A DNA stretch of 64,000 nucleotides, from the NCBI GenBank assembly GCA_963850255.1, contig CAWKLL010000028.1:75434-139433 (forward strand), written 5' to 3'. Made by a program: the position numbers and the translations under genes. Under the pieces are notes generated by a model that made no database searches, was not told the DNA's origin, and worked only from the letters and a program-made list of their open reading frames with translations. The stretch comes from J054 sp963850255. Lineage in GTDB: Bacteria > Pseudomonadota > Gammaproteobacteria > Steroidobacterales > GCA-2729495. Below are positions 9,755 through 22,121 of this stretch, piece after piece (the stretch's first letter is position 1; each line of letters opens with the position of its first letter).

Positions 9755-10929
9755 CTACCTGGCAATCAACGGCACTCCACTAAACAAAGACGCCAACCAC
9801 GCAAATCCAACACTAACGACCGAATACGTGGCCAAATTCAAAATCCACATAATAAGCAGGGATGCAATCCGATTCAATAGGGGATATCGTCCCTGTAACG
9901 GCAACCTTGCGACGACCCATCGGATCCAATGCTGGTAGTTGAAGAATATGGGTATGGTTATGGCCACACGAGCCGGCAAAAACGGACCCCCAAAAACTAA
10001 ATCTAACGTCCTTTGCGCCTTGAGGAAGGTATCCAATCCACCCGCCACAGTCAGAGGCGAGGCGCCCAACTTGGCACTCGCCATATGCCAAGCTGCCGCA
10101 TTGACCAACCCGGCATTGATATTGGCAACAAGGTTATACGCCAGGACCAGGACGGCACCGAGATATATAATGACCACGAAGGCTTCCCTGCGCTGGACTT
10201 CGTTCATGTTCTGTGTCCAAAAGAAGTTGGTAAGCTCGACTAGCTCGTGGATATCGGCCTCGCGCATTAGGGCCAAGGTTTTTTCTGAATAGGTTAGTAC
10301 GTTGGTACCCGTTTTGGATACCTTTGATATTGTCCCCTTGGTAATGTCCTGCAGCCGAGGATGGTAATAACGCGAGGCGTGAAACGTATATAGAAATTTC
10401 TATAATGAGAATAAAATATTCACACCACCATCCAAAAGAACCAAATAAATGAATATATAAAACTCACCCCAAACTGATAACCCTCGTTCCCCGTGGTCTT
10501 GTGAACGACATCCTCCACGACGTGTGTTCCGGCGCTAACCGCGCTCTTGGTCAGATCGCCAAACTTGTATTTCGGGTTGTTGGTCATCTTCCTCACCATA
10601 TTCTCGAAGCTGCTACCCGGGGCGGCTACCGCACCACCGGCACCGCCGTCATCTTTCTCGTCATCGCTATTGGTATTGGCATCAATATTGTCATCGTCAT
10701 CGGTGGATGAATCTTCTCTGGCACCGAATAGTTCCGACAGGCCTGGAGGAAGGCGGATTCTCCGTCCTGCCGCCACCGCGCCGCGGCTATTGTTGCTGCT
10801 ACTGCTGCTGCTTCTATCTCCTGCGATTGTAGAGGGCGGCCTCACCGACTGCTGCGATCGAGAAAAGAATGCCGATGCTGTCGAGAGCTGCTGAGTTAGG
10901 AAGAGCAAGAGGACGAAAAGGGTCGTCAT
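9755..10929 (-). CDS. Plastid-directed membrane protein of unknown function (2 exons)
   Basis: The exons are 10929-10468 and 10399-9755, with a 68-bp GT-AG intron in phase 0, giving about 368 residues. I chose ATG 10929 because it opens directly on a hydrophobic signal (MTTLFVLLLFLTQQ). An in-frame ATG at 10974 would add 15 residues. The signal is followed by STASAFFSRSQ, the ASAF-type cleavage site with Phe at +1 that marks diatom bipartite plastid presequences. A low-complexity acidic stretch follows, then two related units (NPKYKFGDLTK and NEGYQFGKFLY). The rest has four or so hydrophobic segments that look membrane-spanning. I do not recognise the family. Targeting is inferred from the presequence. 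Confidence 0.72.
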
Positions 10930-11559
10930 GGTTGCCCCATCATGACTACGGTACTGTCTCGTAGTCGTAGGCATGCCTCTTTCTTCTCTTCCGGCCTACT
11001 AAGTACGAGTACTCTAGAGTATCTGCCTGATAGATGGCTATCCGCGGCGGCGGCTGATGGATGATGGCCGGCCCCGCGCCGCACTGATGATTCATTCTCA
11101 GTTATGGAGCAGCCCCGGATCAGTGACTTCAATCTCGGATCTGCCCCTCTATTCCTACAAGCCTGCCTTCCTCTCCAGGCCCGATCCCAATCCCGTCCCG
11201 GCCAAAAAGCTTCCCGCAAAAACTTCTCGCCTCAGAAAGAAAGTCAGCCCCCCGCCGGGCGTGCTCGATGCGAAGCCCAGCAGCAGCAGGCGCCCCCGCC
11301 ACAAAAGCGAGCGCCGGCGAAGGCAGGAAGCGGCAAGGGCCCAGAGCGAGAACGGGTCGGGCCGACACGCAACTGCACCGTCTCCAGAGACCTCCCTGCT
11401 GCAGCTGCTGCTGCTGCCCACCATCCAATGAGACCAAGATCGGCTCTACTGGCCACTTCGATATTGAAAGCTTCGGCTTCATAGCATGTTCAATGTTTTG
11501 CGTGACACGATCGTGAGCTGCTCCTTTCGCTTCATACCGGTACGCACAGAACATACACG
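10930..11559. other. Intergenic, shared 5' region
   Basis: This region lies between two divergently transcribed genes. Several overlapping open frames on both strands are GC-rich low-complexity sequence without recognisable protein. Promoters for both neighbours are expected here, but no specific element stands out. Confidence 0.55.
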
Positions 11560-14500
11560 ATGTCAAGTTCTGTATCCATTTCTGGAAGATCCACTTTCGC
11601 CCGAGCGTGTCGCCAAACAATGCAGAGTAGCGCACCAACCAGAATGATACGTCTATTTGAGCTGTCCGTGCTTCGAAGGCACGCTCTACCTGCGATATCC
11701 GTTCCTGCCGTATCTTCCACTACTACATGTACTACTGCCGCTGCTGCCAGTATCGCTGCTCGCTGCTTCTCTGCAACCCATCCCGCTGCTGCCAGCAATA
11801 GCGACACCGTCCCGAACGACTATCGGTCCGGCATGGAAAAGGAGATCGAAGCTCTGCCCGAAACCAAGGCTCGCAACGATCTATCCACCTTTCTCAAATC
11901 CTCTGCCACGTCAGGGCTGGCCTACGACCACACCGGCGGTGTCTCCACGACCAATCCATTCCATCATGACGTACCGACTCCACCTTCCGACGGCTACAGG
12001 CATCTAATGTCGCCCGATCAGATCCGAACCACCCTGGACGCAGCCATGGCAACGTTCCACCTGCACGTCGAGTCTCGCATCGCTGCCCTTTGCGGACGGG
12101 GCTTTTACACCATCGGACCCTGCGGGGAAGAGCTGCTAAGTGCCGCCGGACACGCGTTGGATCCCGAGACCGATGCCGTCGCCCTGCATTACCGTCACCT
12201 CGGTGTATCGCTAACGCGACAGTTGCGTCAGGGACGGGATATGGAAGATATACTGCTCGATCGTGCTAGGGGGTACTGCGTGAGTCGGAAGGATCCCGTG
12301 ACGGGTGGGGTGCATTGCGCCATTGGGAGTAGAGTTAGTGACCGTGATTTGGCGACGGGAAGTGGGGACTATGTCGTTACTTCCACATTGGCCAGTCAAT
12401 GTCCCCCAGCTGTTGGGAGGGCACTTGGATTCTCGGTGGCGTCCAAACTCCTGCCTCAGGCTGAGGACAAGCCATCGTCCAGACCTATATCTTTTGTCAC
12501 GATCGGCGACGGCTCGATGCATAACGCTCATTTCCTTTCGGCCTTCAATCTCGCTCGACATGCCCGCTACAGACGTATCAAGTGTCCTGTCGTCTTTGGC
12601 ATATCTGACAATGGGTAAGTGAACGTGCGGTGTGGTATTATTCCAGATGCGTATATATATAATACATAATGTTTTCGCTTTTACTAAACATTCCCTCGTC
12701 GGTTCATTCATTCCCTTTGGTACGTCCCGTTATCTCACCGTGTTCAGTATGTCGATATCATACAAGACGGATGGGTAAGTGAACGTGCGGTGTGGTATTA
12801 TTCCATGATGCGTATATAATGCATAATGTTTTCGCTTTTACTAAATATTCCCTCGTCGGCTCATTCATTCCCTGTGATACTTCCTGTTATATCAGCTACA
12901 CGCGGTCGCTATTCAATCTACGTGGAGATGAGATACCAATGTGGGCCGCTAACGGTACCGACATGCTCGACGTGTACGACAAGACCCTACGAGCGACGGA
13001 GTACTCCAGGAAGAAGGCCGCACCGTCCCTCCTCCTGTACAAAGATATTACTCGACGATTCGGCCACGCCGCCACAGATCGGCAGATTTGCCTACCTTAC
13101 CGAGGATGAGATCCTAGGTATGGCCGAGAGTGATGTCATCTCGAGCGCCGTGGTGCAGGCCGTCGAGCAGCAGAATGTTGGAACGTATGCTGAATGGTCC
13201 GATCGGTTCGAGGAAATTGGTGTTGCAGCGTCCCGGGCCTTTGATGCGGCCTCGTTGGAGCCCAAGATTACCGATAGGGATGACATGATGTCGGTCGTTT
13301 CGCAGCCCATGGTGCATGTGCCTCGTCTACCTGAGGCCAAGGTCACTGAAAGCGTCGATAGGGAGAAGCGAGAGTGGTCGGAAAGAAAGGGGAGGTAGCG
13401 AAGGCAAGGCTGAGGTAATGAGAAAGCACATGACGAGGGTTGTTGCAGAAACACTCGGCAAGTACCCAGATGTCGTGTACATAGGCGAAGACGTTCAGCA
13501 TGGAGGATACTATCTCGTTACGGATGGTCTCGCCAAGAAGTATCCTGGCCGTGTGATTGACTTCCCGCCAGATGAGACGACGCTTTTAGGTGCTGCCATG
13601 GGGTACTCCCAGACTGGTCTTACTCCAATCATTGAGATTCCGTACGCCAAGTATCTCGATTGTGGGGTCGATACGTTCTACGAGCTAGCGATATCCAACT
13701 GGCTAACGAATGGTCAGCGTCCAAACGGTATGATTGTGCGAGTCCAGGGTTTTGACCGAGGGGTCTTTGGCGGCAATTTTCACACCCACAACGTGAGTTA
13801 CGCATTAAAGATATGGAGCTACTTGGTCTATTTTCTGTATGCAAAACACGTGCAGTCTATACTGAAGTCCTTTTTTATCATTTTGTAATGTCCTTAAATA
13901 GATGCTCTCTCATATGCCTCCAGGAGTTGACGTCGTCTGCTTCAGCAATGGTCGAGACTACGTCCGCGGCTTCCGTAATGCCATTGAACAGGCAAGAGCC
14001 GGCAGAGTCGTATTATTCATCGACTGTACCAACCTTTTGAATCTACGGCACCTTCGCGATAAGGATAGGCGATGGGAGACTCCATATCCTCCCGATGATG
14101 TCAGCGAGATCATGGGATTTGATGATGTAAGAACCTACACCAGTTCTTCACCGAGGACCGTACGAACGCTAAGTTTGCCATTGTAACATATGGCAACGGC
14201 GTTGTCACGTCCCTGCAAGCGAGGGCATCCATGATTGAAAAGGGCCTAGTCCACGAGGGTAGACGTAATCGATTGTCCGTATTTAAGCGGCATACCCGAG
14301 GGACTAAAAGAGGTGATTGGATGCTACGATGGCGTCTTGTTTGCTGACATATGCAAAGAAGGTCCCGGCTCGAACGCCTTATCTCCGATGATCCCACAGC
14401 TGAAGAAGGATGATTTACTCCCTCGTAATTGGGACTTTGTCGCCGCCCCACGTACTTACAATCCACTTGGTAATATGATTACCTTCTTGAATCAAGAGGA

Positions 14501-14588
14501 CGTTGTTGAAGGACTTAGGCGTGTCATTGCCCGAGCCGATGTGCCTGATGGCTCGCAAGATGTGAGCACGTTGGAGATGATGGGGTGA
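11560..14588 (+). CDS. Mitochondrial fused alpha/beta 2-oxoacid dehydrogenase E1 (branched-chain type), with frame breaks
   Basis: The exons are 11560-12614, 12748-12774 (27 nt), 12896-13792 and 13902-14588. A Ser/Ala/Arg-rich N-terminus (about 75 residues) looks like a mitochondrial presequence. The first half is an E1-alpha fold: ALHYRHLGVSLTRQL, the SGDYVVTSTL.SQCPPAVGRA segment, and the thiamine-diphosphate motif GDGSMHN about 30 residues before DNG. The second half is E1-beta: GEDVQHGGYYLVTDGLAKKY, then FDRGVFGGNFHTHN, then the transketolase C-terminal domain ending CKEGPGSNALSP and APRTYNPLGN. The enzyme oxidatively decarboxylates 2-oxoacids, probably branched-chain ones. Four single-base frame breaks (near 13088, 13388, 14138, 14256) interrupt otherwise conserved protein and are probably assembly indels. 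A decayed copy is the alternative. Confidence 0.85.
12615..12895 (+). repeat. Twin near-identical introns flanking a 27-nt exon
   Basis: Intron 1 (12615-12747, 133 nt) and intron 2 (12775-12895, 121 nt) of the E1 gene share most of their sequence. Both begin GTAAGTGAACGTGCGGTGTG, share the block ATAATGTTTTCGCTTTTACT, and contain similar CCCTCGTCGG and TCATTCATTCCCT blocks. Both follow the same exon bases ATGG and both are in phase 2. The exon between them encodes MSISYKTDG, which continues the E1 protein without a break. Confidence 0.9.
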
Positions 14589-15237
14589 ATGGTGCACACT
14601 ATCTGGCAGATGTAGAATTACCTAACCTACCGGTAATGGTTAGTGCATGTAGGTAGCGTAGAAGAAGTGATTAGCTTAGTCGATCTACACTTCTTCGAGA
14701 TCAGCACATACCGATGCCACTGCGCTGCTAACACGCATCATTCAGCTATCGCACCCTGCGATTACGCCTAATTGCTAACTTTGTTGAAGCTGATAAAGAG
14801 CTTCTTCGGCTGTGCCCTCAAACTGCATACCAGTACGCAATTCCTCAGAGGCTCCTCCTCAAGCACAGTACGGAAAACCTACAAAGAAGCGGCAGCAGCA
14901 TCCTCATCCGTAGCAGCAAGTCCCGCCCTCTCCCCCCTACTCATGACTGGTACTTCTAAGCAGCAGCACCACAACAGTAGCTGCCGGCGGACGTCGCCTA
15001 GATCCCTTAGTGCCAGAAAAGACCCCCCAAAACAGCTAAGAGCTGCTTCTTGCCCAAGAGGGAAGAAAAAGTAACACGAAACATACAACAGCCATAGGGG
15101 TATTAATTAAAAATTCGATGTTTTAATTCTTTTATAATCGACGCCACTGCACTACTGCGTCTTCCTCTCCCTTTTAAGTCACATACTAGATCTAGTATGG
15201 AGAAAATTAATACTGCAAGAGTACAGTGTCCTTCTCA
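14589..15237. other. Intergenic between convergent genes
   Basis: This stretch holds the 3' flanks of the E1 gene and of eIF4G. An open frame at 14772-15074 lacks an ATG start, and the opposite-strand frame is low complexity, so neither is annotated. A 12-bp palindrome ACTAGATCTAGT lies near 15185. Confidence 0.55.
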
Positions 15238-18200
15238 CTAAGCAAGCCGCTCTGCAGCGATAACGCTCCACTTGTCCGCACCAAGCAGAGTCTCCAAGGC
15301 AGCCTGACCGGAAGTGCCGAAAAAGGTCTTCGCTCCATCGACTCCAACATCCTCGATACTCTTCATTGATTCAATAACCTCACCGATAAGCTTCTCGGGA
15401 GACGACGTTTCCGGGTCAATATCCTTCAGCTTGGCACATTGACGGCAGAGCCAAGGCACATCAAGGACCTTGACACGGATGAACTCGGCAAGCATATCGC
15501 CAAGGTACTGGAATGCGCGTGGCGAATCAATGACGAAGCTATCTATGAACTCAACTAGCTCTCCCACCGGAGTCTCAAAGTCTGAGCGAGATAGCTTCCC
15601 CTTCTCCGCCAAGATTGAGAGCATCTCGATAATTACCTCCCTCTCGGCATCCTTGCAATCCATGGCGGCATCAGTATTGATCTGTACAAGTGTCTGGCCT
15701 GCATTAGGAGTCGACGCAAGCTCATCCATAGTAAGTAACAGCTCTTCTTCATTACTATCCGCCGTGAACTCGGCCTTCATGTTCTTCACCTTCTGCTCAA
15801 GCTTCGAAGCACTCAGAGGTGGCGGACCAGAAGACTTAGGAGGAGGGGGACTACGGCTTGGAGCACGCGACTCCTTCTTGCTACCAGGAGGAGGAGTCTT
15901 GGCGCCACCTCCCCTAGAAGGCAATGGTTGGCCACGGGCAACAACGGTAAATCCATGCTCATCAACTTGAGGTTTGGACGATGGCCTACGCGACGTATTG
16001 TCACCTCGCCCTCCGTAGAAGCTTCCTCCACCATCCCTTCTACTGTCCCTCCTACTATCACGCCTGTCACCACCACGATAGTCAGCCCCCCCGCGGCCGC
16101 CTCCGCCACGGCCACCACCACCTCCGCGGCCGCCATACCCACGCCCCCCCTGAGCTGACTGCTGAGCCTGCATGCGTTCTTCTCTCTCAAACTCCTTCTT
16201 GATCTCATCTAACGTCTTGGCTGTCTCCTTCTCTCTGCGAGCCTTCCAATTGTTAGCACGAAGATCGATTAAATCCTTGTACATAAAGCGGTACCTTGAG
16301 CTAAGGCGCTTGTCGTCGCTAAGCTTCTCCATTTTCTTGAAGTATACATTCATGTACGACCTTGCACCAGGATGATCCATGGTCTTGCCAATAGTCGTGA
16401 ATAAATTGCATAGCGCCTCGTGGTCCTCTTCATCCATATCGTCATCCTTGACATCAACAAGTTGGCCAGTCGTCGGATCTTCTTCGAGCTTCATGAGAGA
16501 TTGGATGCAATACTTCATAATCCTCTCCTTGAGCATGTCCTTCTTGTAGAGCTCGCCAATAAAGCGAATGTTACTGTTTAGGTAAGCAATAAACAGTGGT
16601 AACAATCGCGCAGGCGAAATGGTGTAGCGATGATACATACATAATACGGAGGTGAGATGGTGTAGACATACATGATAAGAACATTACAGCCAATGTCAAT
16701 TCGTACAAGAGAAACGCTCAAGCACGAATGATTAAAAAAACACCGCCTCTACTTACCCAAGCATCTGCTTCTTAATCATCATTCGACGGAACTCAAGATC
16801 TTCCTCCGTCTCGTTGCGTTTGGCTTCCGTCAACGTATCTTTTGTACGTTGATATTCAGTCATCTCTTCTTTCCAGTGCACGTAAATGTCTTGCTTGTTG
16901 AATTCGTCCTCGCACTTGTTAAGTAGAGACCTCTTGAAGCTATTCTGCTTCAATCCATCGTTCATAGCTTCACGATCGGTAAGAAAGATATCAGACATTT
17001 GCTGCCCAATCTCCTCCGCCTGGTCCTTGGGAAAGAAGACGACATAGTACTTATCTCCCTCTGGATCGCCCTCGGTGCGTAGCGACTTGATGAAGATACC
17101 TTGGCGGATCTTGACATTGTGAAGCACAAGCTCTTGATCGCCCCTCTTGACCGGATCGGGGCAATTATCCGCATCTAGAGCAGCACCTATACACTCTTCA
17201 GGCGTCTCGAAGGGACCAATAACTTCGTCGTCGTTGGTGTCGACATCATTCGACCACCTGTAGACCAAGCTCCGAAGATGACGTGCCTCCACCTTCAGTA
17301 CCACCTTCAGCGGCTCCTCGTCACTTTCAATCAACTTGACAAAGTCCGCCTTCTTGGCCGTCTGACTCAAGCGGAGACACAGGTCAGAGTACATGTCACC
17401 AAAGGACGGCTCGAAAATGGCCTTTTCGTAGACATGCTTAATGATCATGACCAACATTTCGTTACTCAGGATGGGAATCTCACACATTTGAGCAGATAGC
17501 CTATCAAACTTTTCCTTGGTCATCTTGTTGAGGATACCCTTGAGCTTCTTCTCCGTCGTCAACATCATAGAAGTGGACTTAACAGGAACCCATCTGTTCT
17601 CGTTGCGCTGTAAAGGAGCGACGGGTGTACCATCATCTAGGAAGTTAGGATCGGGATCATTCTTACCTCGACGTCCCCTACCTCCACGTTGGTTAGGATG
17701 AGGCCGGGGAGGGGCCTGTCCTCTTGACCACTCGTTGTCTCCTTTACCAGCGGATTGGCGGCGATTGCCACCGCCACCACCACCACCACGTCCAGGAGGA
17801 GGTGCCGACCCCCTTTGCCAGCCCGATCCGCCTCCACCACCACCACCACGACCGCCTCTGCCACCTCCGGCAGCACGCTGGATGGTCTGATCGGGAAGGT
17901 CATCAGGACGGCAACAGCAAATGTCAAGATCGCGGAACCCAAGAAGCTCAGCCTTGGACCAGACGATGCGCCTCTTCTTTGCCGCAGGGCCATCAGCACC
18001 AGTCGGTGCCGGCACTGGCAGCAGCACCAGGCGTAGCTACACCAGGACGCAGGCCACCAGGACGGAGTCCTCCCATCGGAGATGCTCCAGGACGAAGACT
18101 GCCACCGGGAGTACTCATACCAGGACGCAATCCACCGGGACGGAGTTGGGAGGCGGATGGAGTAGCTGCAGCAGACGCCGCGGCTGCGGGTGCATCGGTA

Positions 18201-20552
18201 GGGGTGGCAGGAGCCGCCGCGTCCACAGCTGGATCAGCGGCGTCAGCATTTCCTTCTTCGGGAATAGTAGGCGGCGCCTCTTCTCCGGCACTATCCTCGG
18301 TTTTGGCGGCTGTCTCCTTTGCCGCCAATTCCTTGGCATCTAGGCGACTAGCAAGGCTGCTTAGCGATCCTCCACCAGCGGCCTTCCTAGCTTCCATAGC
18401 AGCCCTACGCTCTTCCTGCCTGCGTTCTTCAGCAGCCTTGCGCTCGGCTGCTTCAGCACGGGCACGGTCTTCAATCTCCTTTCGAGCCTTGGCGACTTGC
18501 TCTCGCTGCTTCTCTTCGGCCTCCTTCCTCGCCTTTTCTTCTGCCTCCTTCATCGCCTTTTCTTCGGCAAGACGCTTGGCCTCGGCTTCAGCCCTGACCC
18601 TTTCTTCCTCGGCCTTCTTAGCAGCAGCTTCTTCGTCCTTCTTCTTGACAGCAGCTGCGCCACCCTCAGCGATTGAGCGCTCGATGGCTTCACGCAGCTT
18701 GGCGCCAGCTGCCTCGGACTCAGCCTTGCGAGCGACCTCCTCCTTCTTACTCTCATCCTCGTCACTTGCAGCAGCGGGGGTGGTGGTAGTGGCGGACGTC
18801 GTGGTGGCAGTGGTACTGTCTTCGGCTGGGGCGGATGCATCGCTGCCACCATAGTTACCACCGACCGAAGCTGCCGCGGCTAGAGTGCTACCTGCGGGGG
18901 CAGGAACTGGAGCGGTTCCTGCACCGTCAGTCGCGGGGACAGTAGCCGGGGACGGGGTAGATGACGTAACAGGAGACTTCTTTGGAGCAGCACCACTAAG
19001 ATCAATGACATTGCCATCCTTATCCTGTTTATGTGCGAAAGGAAGAAAAGTGCAGAGGGATTATATAAATGTATCATGAGTTGACGGATTGACGTGCTGG
19101 GAGCAAGACTCTTGCATACGCACATATTTACGCATGCACACTGTAGATCTCTACTCTAACTCACAGTAATCTTGAGCACCTTCCTCTCCCTAGGCTTGGC
19201 GGCTGCGGCCACGGCAGCGGCAGCAAGGGTAGACGTTCCGGCCCCGGCACCACCAGGGCCGCCACCCGGTCCGCCATACGGAGGTCTACCCCCACCCTGC
19301 TGGAACTGCGGCGGCAATCCCGGCTGGACGGGTCTCATACCGCCACCCGGAGGAGGTGGACCACCAACCGCACCGCCGCCTGCAGCGTATGGGTTGTAGT
19401 TGGGCGGGGGACCCCCACCGGCACCCTGAGGAAGACCTGGCTGGACGGGACGCATGCCCTGCGGGGCGCCGCCAACGCCACCGCCACCTCCTCCAGGCTG
19501 CTGTCCTCCACCACCACCTGCTGCTGCTGCTGCACCAGCCGAAGGGGCGGGAGCAGATCCAGGTGCCGCCCCGGGAGCAGGCACACCACCACTGCCGCCG
19601 CCGCCCTGTCCTTGTTGCTGCTGAGCCGGTTGAGGAGGAGGCCCTGGGGGGACCATGCCGGGCTGCATAATCATCCCACCTGGGGGCGGCATACCGTCTG
19701 TGGCATGTACGTTTAAATTTCGCATAGGGAGTAACAGGCAAAGAAGAAGATGAGATAGAGATCACAAAACTGTTGGGAGACAAAGGGATATGATTCAATA
19801 ATATGCACTGGAATGTAATTCATATATATATATATATATATATGATGATTAGAACAGCATCAGTACATTTCTCCATATTATTCTTGAAAGCCAAGAAACA
19901 CTGCATCGGGTAGCTCAAATGAAATGTACACATACATACGGTCTCGTATAATGATGATGCAATGAAAAAGGATCGCGCTCATCATCAGATAATATTTATA
20001 TGGTTGTATCCACGACAGGTTTTTCACGAAGTATATTTCAATATCAACTGAACATGAATTGAACTGAATCTATCCTTCCATTTTTCAATTTAGTGGGAAA
20101 AAAAAAAACTCACACTGAGGAGGCATCTGCCCGTACATGGGATGATGAGCCCCGGCGTAAATGGGCACCCCGCCCGGTCCCATGGCCACGGGCGGTCCGC
20201 CGGGGCCGCCGTACATGATGGGCTGCCCGCCCGGTCCGTACATCGCCCCTCCCGGCGGCATGCCCGCCGCTGACTGGAGGGAGCTCTGCTGCCCTCCGTA
20301 GGCCCCGCCGCCACGGCCTCTGCCGCCGCGGCCGGAGTAGCGGCCGGAGCGTCCTCCGCGGCCGCGGCCGCCGCCGCCATCGTAGCGACCGCCGCCGCGG
20401 CCGTGGTATCCTCCCGAGCCACGTCCGCCGCCGATGCCGCTACCGTCGGGACCACGACCTCCCGCGCCGCCTGTCCCTCGCCCTCCGCCGCCGTTGTTGC
20501 TGCTGTTCCCGCCGCCGCTGCCAGATCCGGTGGCAGCCTGGAGGGACGACAT
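15238..20552 (-). CDS. Translation initiation factor eIF4G (4 exons, one frame break)
   Basis: The exons are 20552-20114, 19697-19165, 19024-16757 and 16573-15238, with GT-AG introns. About 1,524 residues result if one extra base near 18003 is removed. eIF4G is the scaffold of the cap-binding complex that bridges mRNA and the 40S subunit. The N-terminus is Gly/Arg-rich (RGRGGRSGRYSGRGG) and then Pro/Gly-rich. Exon 3 opens with a Thr/Ala stretch, a charged helix (KEAEEKARKEAEEKQRE), a second RGG cluster and then the MIF4G domain starting near residue 810 (KGILNKMTKEKFDRLSAQM). The exon 3/4 join rebuilds KQMLGNIRFIGELYKKDML, typical of MIF4G. The C-terminal third has another RGG/Ser region and an MA3-like domain (near 1370-1500). 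No clear eIF4E-binding YxxxxL site was located. Confidence 0.88.
19821..19844. repeat. (TA)n microsatellite in eIF4G intron 1
   Basis: An uninterrupted AT dinucleotide run of about 22 bp lies inside the 416-bp first intron (20113-19698) of the eIF4G gene. Confidence 0.9.
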
Positions 20553-21084
20553 TTGTTTGTTCCTTTGTTGTTCAAAGGCAGTAATCTACCTGCTTTCTAC
20601 AGCTATTCTTGCTACTGCAATGTAGTATTGTAGGGATTGTTTCTCGTGTCCTTCGATTCGACTGAAGCTCTACTCTAGAGAAATTTCTAGTATCTGCGCA
20701 CGATCAGGGCCACACGTCCCTCCCTCTCTCTCTCTCCTCTTCTTGCGAACACGGGCCGATCAGCACTCGAGCTCGAAGGCGAAAGGATGATAGGTAGTAC
20801 TAGTACTACGAGTACTAGAGTAGAGTAGGAGTGATGGGCATTGTTACTCTTACAAGGCAGAAGGCTCTCGATCGATCGATCGAGATTCATCATTGCTTGG
20901 CCTGGGGCGGGCGGGCGCGGGCGGATATCGACTGACTTTCTCGCGCGCGAAGAACGCGCGACGCGGGTGGGACGTGTGGGGCTGGCGTGCGTCTGGAATT
21001 CGGACGGAAGGACAGACCATTCTGCTGCTGCATTCGCTTCGCCGCCTGATATCGATATCTTTTGCACCGAAGCGACGCTGTACA
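20553..21084. other. Intergenic 5' of eIF4G
   Basis: No gene is seen. The stretch contains a (CT)n run near 20727, ACTAGTACTACGAGTACTAG repeats near 20800-20820 and GATCGATCGATCGA near 20873. The eIF4G promoter is expected in its left part. Confidence 0.55.
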
Positions 21085-21651
21085 TACCCGTATTATCTGC
21101 TGGTGGTAGATCATTATTCCAAATACTCTTGGATAGGTTCTATGCACAATAAAACTACTTCAGAAGTAACACGTGCACTAAACGAACTTATGGTTGAAAC
21201 ACAATCTATAGGACGCACGAAACGTATTCAATATTATACGGGGTGATGCAGATTCATCTTTCCTGTCAGCCGAATTCCAACAATGGTCAATTGACAACAA
21301 GATAGCTGCTGATTTCGCAGCTATATGCTTCTGTACGACATGAAGCATCTCGGCACGAAGACATACGACGCAAAGAAATTAACGTTGCCAAATCCACCGA
21401 CGGTAATAATGGTAGATAACAAGGCAGCGGTACAGATGTCATTGAATGGAAAATTGACAAAGCATACGCGACACATTTCGCGTCGCTTTCATTACGTAAA
21501 AGAAGGATCGAAGCTGAAGCTACATACAATTACCTGGTGCCCAGGCGATGATATGGTAGCAGATATTATGACGAAAAGTACCGATCCAGCGAAGACGAAG
21601 CCCCAGAGGGATAGGGCATTCTATCGCCTACCAAAGTTCCTGTGGAACTAA
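21085..21651 (+). mobile_element. Internally deleted copia (Ty1) retrotransposon: integrase piece joined to RNase H
   Basis: The first part reads YYLLVVDHYSKYSWIGSMHN followed by KTTSEVTRALNELMVE. This is the copia integrase core with its first catalytic Asp. A frame break follows at about 21242, then DADSSFLSAEFQQW. At about 21316 the sequence jumps to the copia RNase H end: PTVIMVDNKAAVQMSLNGK, KHTRHISRRFHYVKE, then WCPGDDMVADIMTKSTDP and a stop at 21651. Reverse transcriptase is missing, so the copy cannot move by itself. A purine-rich tract and LTR follow. Confidence 0.85.
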
Positions 21652-21705
21652 CAGCGCTTTGAGCGCAATCGAGCGAAGGATTACCAGCAATGGTTTGACG
21701 GGGGG

Positions 21706-22045
21706 TGTTGAAATGCCTGTCAAAATGACTCTTGGTCAGTTTAAGGGCCTCTCTACGTCGTCATACCGGATTATACCTATTAGGGCCTTAATGACCAACA
21801 TCGTTATACCGCGGACGCAATGACCTTTATTTGAGTACCGCGGATGCCTGTTAGGGTTAGGGGGAGACTATCGGGTCATTCTGACCCTTAGGCCTAGAGG
21901 CCTACATCTACGATGTACGCCTGTACGCCGCGCTCCCTCGCTTACCTCTTCGTGCAAACCGTTGCCTCACCCTTCTGCTTTTTAATGTGAAGAGAGGAGA
22001 CCAGTAAGGTCTCATATTCTTTTCTAAGCCTAAATACAATCAACA
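21706..22045 (+). repeat. 3' LTR of the copia element
   Basis: This 340-bp segment starts TGTTG and ends CAACA, a perfect 5-bp terminal inverted pair. It is preceded directly by the polypurine tract GACGGGGG, as expected for a 3' LTR. It contains one TTAGGGTTAGGG-like stretch at about 21851. No matching 5' LTR is present in the window, so the element is truncated. Confidence 0.7.
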
Positions 22046-22121
22046 AACAAGAGAGCTCTCTACCCAACTAATATATACTAGTATACTTCAGTCAGCAACC
22101 TTCTGCAGAGGAAACTGACAC

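Noticed and set aside
14127..14143. A 17-nt GTAAGA...CAG segment in the E1 gene whose removal would restore the frame
   Set aside because: Far shorter than any intron in the window, and the encoded residues match the conserved E1-beta stretch. A missing base in TACACCAG is simpler.
14772..15074. Open frame after the E1 gene
   Set aside because: Begins with TTG, low-complexity composition and no recognisable protein on either strand.
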